A stretch of DNA of 18,286 nucleotides from Sulfurovum sp. (GTDB lineage Bacteria > Campylobacterota > Campylobacteria > Campylobacterales > Sulfurovaceae), in assembly GCA_015661795.1 (NCBI GenBank), contig DQVJ01000156.1:1-18286 (forward strand), in the 5' to 3' direction. Below, piece by piece: positions 14,575 through 18,286 of the stretch. Made by a program: the position numbers and the translations under genes. Positions within the stretch are counted from its first letter, which is position 1. Each line of letters opens with the position of its first letter. The notes under the pieces are model-generated. The model was not told the origin of the DNA and ran no database searches. It saw only the letters and a program-made list of their open reading frames with translations.

Positions 14575-15660
14575 ATGAAAAAACAATACTTTTTTGCTGT
14601 AGCATTTTTATATACTATTGCAGTTTTTTATTTAAGTATGACAACACCTATAAGTCCACATGAAGCGCATATGTTTTATACATCTTCAGACCTTGTGTCA
14701 ACACTGATGCATTGGGGTAGTACTTTTATAGAAGGTTTTCTAGGGCTACGAATTTTCTTTATTGGTTTTGGTTTTTTATCTATAGCTTTGTTTTATAAAT
14801 TGAGTAGGACATACTTCCCTCGTATTGAAGATGCTTATTTGGCAACAATGATTTTTATGATTTTACCAGGCATCCTTACAGCTATTACTTTGGCAAATAT
14901 ATCTATTATTGTACTTTGTGTTATTTTACTCTTTGTATTACTTTATGAAAAAGGTTATTACGCGTTTTTACCTTTTTTGATGTTAATACTTTTTTTCATC
15001 CATGAAGCATCAATTATTTTTTTTGTGGCACTATTACTGTATGCAATAGTAAATAAAGATAAAAAACTAGCGATAGGCTCATCGGCATTTTTATTGGCAT
15101 TTATCTATCTAGCAAAGGGTATTGAAATTGGGGGAAGACCTTCAGGACATTTTATAGAGATATTTGGCTTGTATGCAACAGTGTTTTCTCCTTTACTATT
15201 TTTATATTTTTTTTATGCCATGTATCGTATACTCTTACGTGAAAAGAAAACATTACTTTGGTATATTTCCTTTACCGCCTTAGTATTTTCGTTACTGCTT
15301 TCATTGAGACAGCGTGTTAGCATTACTGATTTTGCACCTTATGTTATGATTTCAGTTGTACTTATGTTAAATACTTTAAATAATAGTGTGAGAGTTCGTT
15401 TACCAGAATTTCAAAAACGATATAAACAAGGGTTTTATATTGTGATGATATCATTGGGCTTAAGTGTTTCTCTTATCATATTTCATAAAGCATTATTTTA
15501 CCTATTCGTTGACCCTTCACAACATTTTGCAAATAGAATTTACAAACCTTATAATTTAGCCAAAGAACTAAAATCAGAAGGTATTGAATGTTATGATGGA
15601 GCACATGGTAGAGAACGCTTTCAATTAAGATACTATAACATTCTTCCCTGTCCAGAATAG
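14575..15660 (+). CDS. Polytopic membrane protein, possible GT-C-type glycosyltransferase
   Basis: A 361-residue inner-membrane protein with about 10 hydrophobic helices. It has one near 5-22, then a loop with SPHEAHMFYTSSDL (27-40), and closely spaced helices from about 55 to 330. The C-terminal 35 residues are a polar tail with two cysteines. An acidic residue in the first long external loop, followed by many helices, is the layout of GT-C (PMT/ArnT-like) glycosyltransferases that use lipid-linked sugars. The match is only in general architecture and the protein is shorter than ArnT, so this is a tentative class call; no catalytic proof is seen. It starts seven bases after the amidotransferase stop and is probably co-transcribed. 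No other cell-surface glycan gene is adjacent. Confidence 0.6.
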   Translation: MKKQYFFAVAFLYTIAVFYLSMTTPISPHEAHMFYTSSDLVSTLMHWGSTFIEGFLGLRIFFIGFGFLSIALFYKLSRTYFPRIEDAYLATMIFMILPGILTAITLANISIIVLCVILLFVLLYEKGYYAFLPFLMLILFFIHEASIIFFVALLLYAIVNKDKKLAIGSSAFLLAFIYLAKGIEIGGRPSGHFIEIFGLYATVFSPLLFLYFFYAMYRILLREKKTLLWYISFTALVFSLLLSLRQRVSITDFAPYVMISVVLMLNTLNNSVRVRLPEFQKRYKQGFYIVMISLGLSVSLIIFHKALFYLFVDPSQHFANRIYKPYNLAKELKSEGIECYDGAHGRERFQLRYYNILPCPE

Positions 15661-15766
15661 CCATAAAGTTGTTTCTAAAATACACATAATAATTTTATAG
15701 GAACGCTTTGAAATCTCTAAACATAAAGTTGAATCTACTTCATGTTAGACTTGTGGGAACTAAACT

Positions 15767-15773
15767 AAAGGAG
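15767..15773 (+). promoter_or_regulatory. Strong Shine-Dalgarno that fixes the aclB start
   Basis: AAAGGAG six bases before ATG 15780. It selects this ATG over a TTG at 15708 in the same frame, whose extra 24 residues do not look like ATP-citrate lyase. Confidence 0.85.
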
Positions 15774-15779
15774 AACTCA

Positions 15780-17117
15780 ATGGCTCAAAAGGCGATTAGA
15801 GAGTATGACGCAAAGTCAATTCTAGCAAAACATTGGGATAAGTACTTCCCAGATTTTACTTATTCATATGAAACAGTACTGGTACAAAACGGATCAGAAC
15901 TTAAAGAAGCAGCAAAAACACATAAATGGTTAAATGAAAAAACATTGGTAGCAAAACCAGATATGCTTTTTGGTAAAAGAGGTAAAAATGGATTGGTACT
16001 TTTTAAAGATCAAAAACCTGGTGATGTAACTTTAGAAAAAGCGGCAAGTTGGATTGATGAAAAAGGTGGAGAGAAACAAGAAGTTTATTTTTCATTTGAC
16101 GGTGATACTCCAACAGGAGAGCCATCAGTTGATTATTTAACACATTTTTTAGTTGAACCATTCATGCCTCATACACAGGAAGAAGAGTATTATATCTCTG
16201 CCACATGTGTTGGTGATGATGATATGTTGTATATGTCTGCAGAAGGTGGAATGGAGGTTGAAGAAGGTTGGGATGAGAAGGTAACAGAAGTTGCTTTTGC
16301 TATCACGGATACAGAAGATCAAATAGCCTCTAAAATTAGAGCAAATATACCTTCTGATGTTGCAGACAAAGATAAAGAAGCGTATGCAGAATTTGCTATT
16401 GGGTTTTTCAAAGCATACCGCGAATTAAACTTTGCATATTTAGAAATTAACCCGTTTGTACTTCAAGGTAAAAAAGTTGAGCTTCTTGATATGGTAGCAA
16501 AGCTTGATGATACTGCTGGATTTATGATGGTTAACGAATGGGGTGATGTTGAATATCCAACTTCATTTGGTATGGAAGAGAAATCTCCAGAAGTATTAGC
16601 AGTTGAAGAAGCAGATGCTAAAACAGGTGCCTCACTTAAACTTACCTTACTTAAGCCAGAAGCTAGAATCTGGACAATGGTTGCTGGTGGTGGTGCTTCA
16701 GTTGTATATGCTGATACTATTGCGGATATGGCAGGTATTGAAGATCTTGCAAACTATGGAGAATACTCTGGTGGCCCAACAACGGGTGAAACCAAGTTTT
16801 ATGCTGAAACACTTTTTGATCTTATGACAAGAGAACCTGATCCAAGTGGTAGAGGTAAAGTACTTATTATTGGTGGTGCAATTGCAAACTTTACAGATGT
16901 TGCAAAAACATTTACAGGTATTATTCAAGCCTTTGAAAACTACCAAGATAAGCTCAAAGCAGTAGATGTCAAAATTTATGTAAGACGTGGTGGACCAAAT
17001 TATGAAAAAGGTCTTAAAGATATTAAAGAAGCAGCTGACAGAATGGGTCTTTACATCGAAGTATATGGGCCAGAAACACACGTAACAGATATTGTACGTA
17101 TGGCATTAGAAGCGTAG
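15780..17117 (+). CDS. aclB: ATP-citrate lyase small (beta) subunit AclB
   Basis: The ATP-grasp and citrate-binding subunit of ATP-citrate lyase, which with AclA cleaves citrate with ATP and CoA to acetyl-CoA, oxaloacetate, ADP and phosphate: the key step of the reductive TCA cycle. The 445 residues show the N-terminal ATP-grasp part with KPDMLFGKRGKNGLV (59-73) and LEINPFVL (221-228). The citrate-binding part has VAGGGASVVYAD (301-312), NYGEYSGGPTTGET (325-338), IGGAIANFTDVAKTF (364-378) and VRRGGPNYEKGL (401-412). These match the corresponding blocks of animal ACLY rather than succinyl-CoA synthetase SucC. It opens a two-gene unit; aclA follows after nine bases. The gene is preceded by a 119-base gap in which I see no confident promoter. 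Confidence 0.96.
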   Translation: MAQKAIREYDAKSILAKHWDKYFPDFTYSYETVLVQNGSELKEAAKTHKWLNEKTLVAKPDMLFGKRGKNGLVLFKDQKPGDVTLEKAASWIDEKGGEKQEVYFSFDGDTPTGEPSVDYLTHFLVEPFMPHTQEEEYYISATCVGDDDMLYMSAEGGMEVEEGWDEKVTEVAFAITDTEDQIASKIRANIPSDVADKDKEAYAEFAIGFFKAYRELNFAYLEINPFVLQGKKVELLDMVAKLDDTAGFMMVNEWGDVEYPTSFGMEEKSPEVLAVEEADAKTGASLKLTLLKPEARIWTMVAGGGASVVYADTIADMAGIEDLANYGEYSGGPTTGETKFYAETLFDLMTREPDPSGRGKVLIIGGAIANFTDVAKTFTGIIQAFENYQDKLKAVDVKIYVRRGGPNYEKGLKDIKEAADRMGLYIEVYGPETHVTDIVRMALEA

Positions 17118-17126
17118 GGAGAAGAT

Positions 17127-18286
17127 ATGGAAAGATTATATACTAAAGACACACAAGCAATTTTTTGGAATAACAATAAAACAGCTATACAAAGAATGTT
17201 GGACTATGATTATACGATTAAAAGAGACACACCATCAGTAGCTGCGATTGTAGCACCTACTTCAAATAACAAATTTGAAAAGTTCTTTTTTGGAGCTGAT
17301 GAAGTGATGATTCCACTTTTTAAGTGTACAGCAGATGCAAAAGCCGCTCAGCCTCAAGCAGATGTACTTTTAAACTTTGCCTCATTTAGATCTGCATATG
17401 ATGTCACAATGGAGGCACTTGAAGTAGGTGGTTTCTCATCTATGATGATTACAGCTGAAGGTATTCCTGAAAGATTAGCGCGTGGTATGAATCAAACAGC
17501 AAGAGAACATGGTGTAACTATTATTGGGCCTGCGACTGTTGGTGCGATTACTCCAGGTGCATTTAAGGTTGCTAACATTGGTGGTACTATCTCTAATATT
17601 ATTAATTCTAAACTACACAGAGCGGGTTCTTGTGGACTTGTAACACGTTCAGGTGGACTTTTTAACGAACTTTCTAATATTATTTCTATCAATGCAGATG
17701 GCATTGCTGAAGGTGTAGCTATCGGTGGAGACAGATTTGTTGGTTCCGTATTTATCGACAATCTTCTTAGAATGGAAAAAAATCCAGATGTAAAATATAT
17801 GATATTACTTGGTGAAGTTGGTGGTACAGAAGAGTATAAAGTAATTGAAGCAGTTAAAAATGGCACTATCACTAAACCAATTATTGCATGGTGTATTGGT
17901 ACAATTGCTAAATATTATGATGCAGGTGTGCAATTTGGTCATGCAGGTGCCTCAGCAAATGCTGAGTCTGAAACAGCAGCGTATAAAAATAACGCTATGA
18001 AAGAAGCAGGTATACATGTACCTACTTCATTTAATGAACTGCCAGCAATGATAAAAAAAGTCTTTACAAGTCTCAATCTTGATCCAATACCTGAGCCTGA
18101 GATTAATATTATTCCTAAAGTTAGAAGATCTAAAGAGTTTATCTGTACTATTTCGGATGATAGAGGAGAAGAGTGTACATACGCAGGTTTCCCTATCTCT
18201 TCAGTAGCAACACCAAGTACTGGTAAAGGAATTGGTGACGTTATTTCACTTTTATGGTTCAAAAAACAGTATCCGGAGTGGGCAAC
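17127..18286 (+). CDS. aclA: ATP-citrate lyase large (alpha) subunit AclA (3' truncated by window edge)
   Basis: The open frame runs from ATG 17127 to the window end without a stop (386 complete codons, of about 600 expected). A GGGAGAAG ribosome site lies in the nine-base gap after aclB. The visible part is the succinyl-CoA-synthetase-alpha-like region of ACL, with VTIIGPATVGAITPGAFK, RSGGLFNEL, GIAEGVAIGGDRFVGS and LGEVGGTEEYK. The phosphohistidine loop FGHAGASANAES contains His272, the residue that carries phosphate in this family. The C-terminal citryl-CoA lyase (citrate-synthase-like) domain lies beyond the window. The GHAGA loop together with the neighbouring aclB excludes an ordinary SucD. 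Together the pair gives the cell acetyl-CoA for autotrophic carbon fixation. Confidence 0.95.
   Translation, partial: MERLYTKDTQAIFWNNNKTAIQRMLDYDYTIKRDTPSVAAIVAPTSNNKFEKFFFGADEVMIPLFKCTADAKAAQPQADVLLNFASFRSAYDVTMEALEVGGFSSMMITAEGIPERLARGMNQTAREHGVTIIGPATVGAITPGAFKVANIGGTISNIINSKLHRAGSCGLVTRSGGLFNELSNIISINADGIAEGVAIGGDRFVGSVFIDNLLRMEKNPDVKYMILLGEVGGTEEYKVIEAVKNGTITKPIIAWCIGTIAKYYDAGVQFGHAGASANAESETAAYKNNAMKEAGIHVPTSFNELPAMIKKVFTSLNLDPIPEPEINIIPKVRRSKEFICTISDDRGEECTYAGFPISSVATPSTGKGIGDVISLLWFKKQYPEWA

Noticed and set aside
15641..15700. Two weak hairpins after the membrane-protein gene (ATTCT/AGAAT and TAAAAT/ATTTTA) as terminators before aclB.
   Set aside because: Stems of five and six AT-rich pairs with loops of nine and ten bases and no T-tract; expected by chance in this base composition.
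15708..15779. N-terminal extension of AclB from a TTG at 15708.
   Set aside because: The extra 24 residues do not resemble the family, and ATG 15780 has a strong AAAGGAG at ideal spacing.
16698..17081. A 127-codon minus-strand open frame inside aclB, and similar long minus-strand frames inside aclA (17492-17872, 17939-18262) and thiQ (5762-6283).
   Set aside because: They lie wholly antisense to well-recognised genes, have no family motifs or ribosome sites, and show Ser/Phe/Ile-rich shadow composition.
1..18286. CRISPR arrays, tRNA/rRNA genes, insertion sequences or prophage genes.
   Set aside because: No regularly spaced repeats, no cloverleaf or rRNA sequence, and no transposase, integrase or phage structural motifs were recognised on either strand.

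Overview
The window looks like a piece of a low-GC Campylobacterota (Epsilonproteobacteria) chromosome, most like the Sulfurimonas/Sulfurovum group of chemolithoautotrophs. The reasons are a bacterial two-subunit ATP-citrate lyase in the order aclB-aclA (reductive TCA cycle), a futalosine-pathway menaquinone gene (mqnE), AT-rich codon use throughout and compact gene packing. The genus is an inference; no rRNA or other marker is present.

Region 1 (1-7081, + strand) is a thiamine locus. It starts with the 3' part of thiE (thiamine phosphate synthase). A TPP riboswitch follows, then a tightly packed run of genes: a TonB-dependent outer-membrane receptor, a single-domain YkoF-like thiamine/HMP-binding protein, the ABC importer thiB-thiP-thiQ, and a choline/thiamine-kinase-like phosphotransferase. 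Read together, this is an import route from outer membrane to cytoplasm ending in phosphorylative trapping. The riboswitch probably controls it through translation: the receptor's Shine-Dalgarno can pair with a CU-rich segment that can alternatively pair with the aptamer's 3' strand.

Region 2 (7082-8000) holds a small type II toxin-antitoxin pair on + (Unstab_antitox/TIGR02574-type antitoxin with a RelE/ParE-like toxin). It converges on an 80-residue uncharacterised protein on the - strand, which lies just downstream of glmS.

Region 3 (8034-12385, - strand) has glmS (glucosamine-6-phosphate synthase) and a GlnD-like uridylyltransferase. A hairpin whose loop is the glnD stop codon may end the glnD transcript before glmS.

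Region 4 (12446-15660, + strand) starts from a divergent promoter region shared with glnD. It runs mqnE, a phosphoribosyltransferase, a TrpG/PabA glutamine amidotransferase and a polytopic membrane protein possibly of GT-C type, with short gaps that suggest co-transcription of at least the last three.

Region 5 (15780 to window end, + strand) is aclB followed after 9 bases by aclA, which runs off the window. These subunits cleave citrate to acetyl-CoA and oxaloacetate for autotrophic carbon fixation.

No tRNA, rRNA, insertion sequence, prophage or CRISPR array was seen, and there is no gene-free stretch longer than about 210 bases. The most interesting part is the riboswitch-headed thiamine acquisition operon with its embedded YkoF-like protein and terminal kinase.
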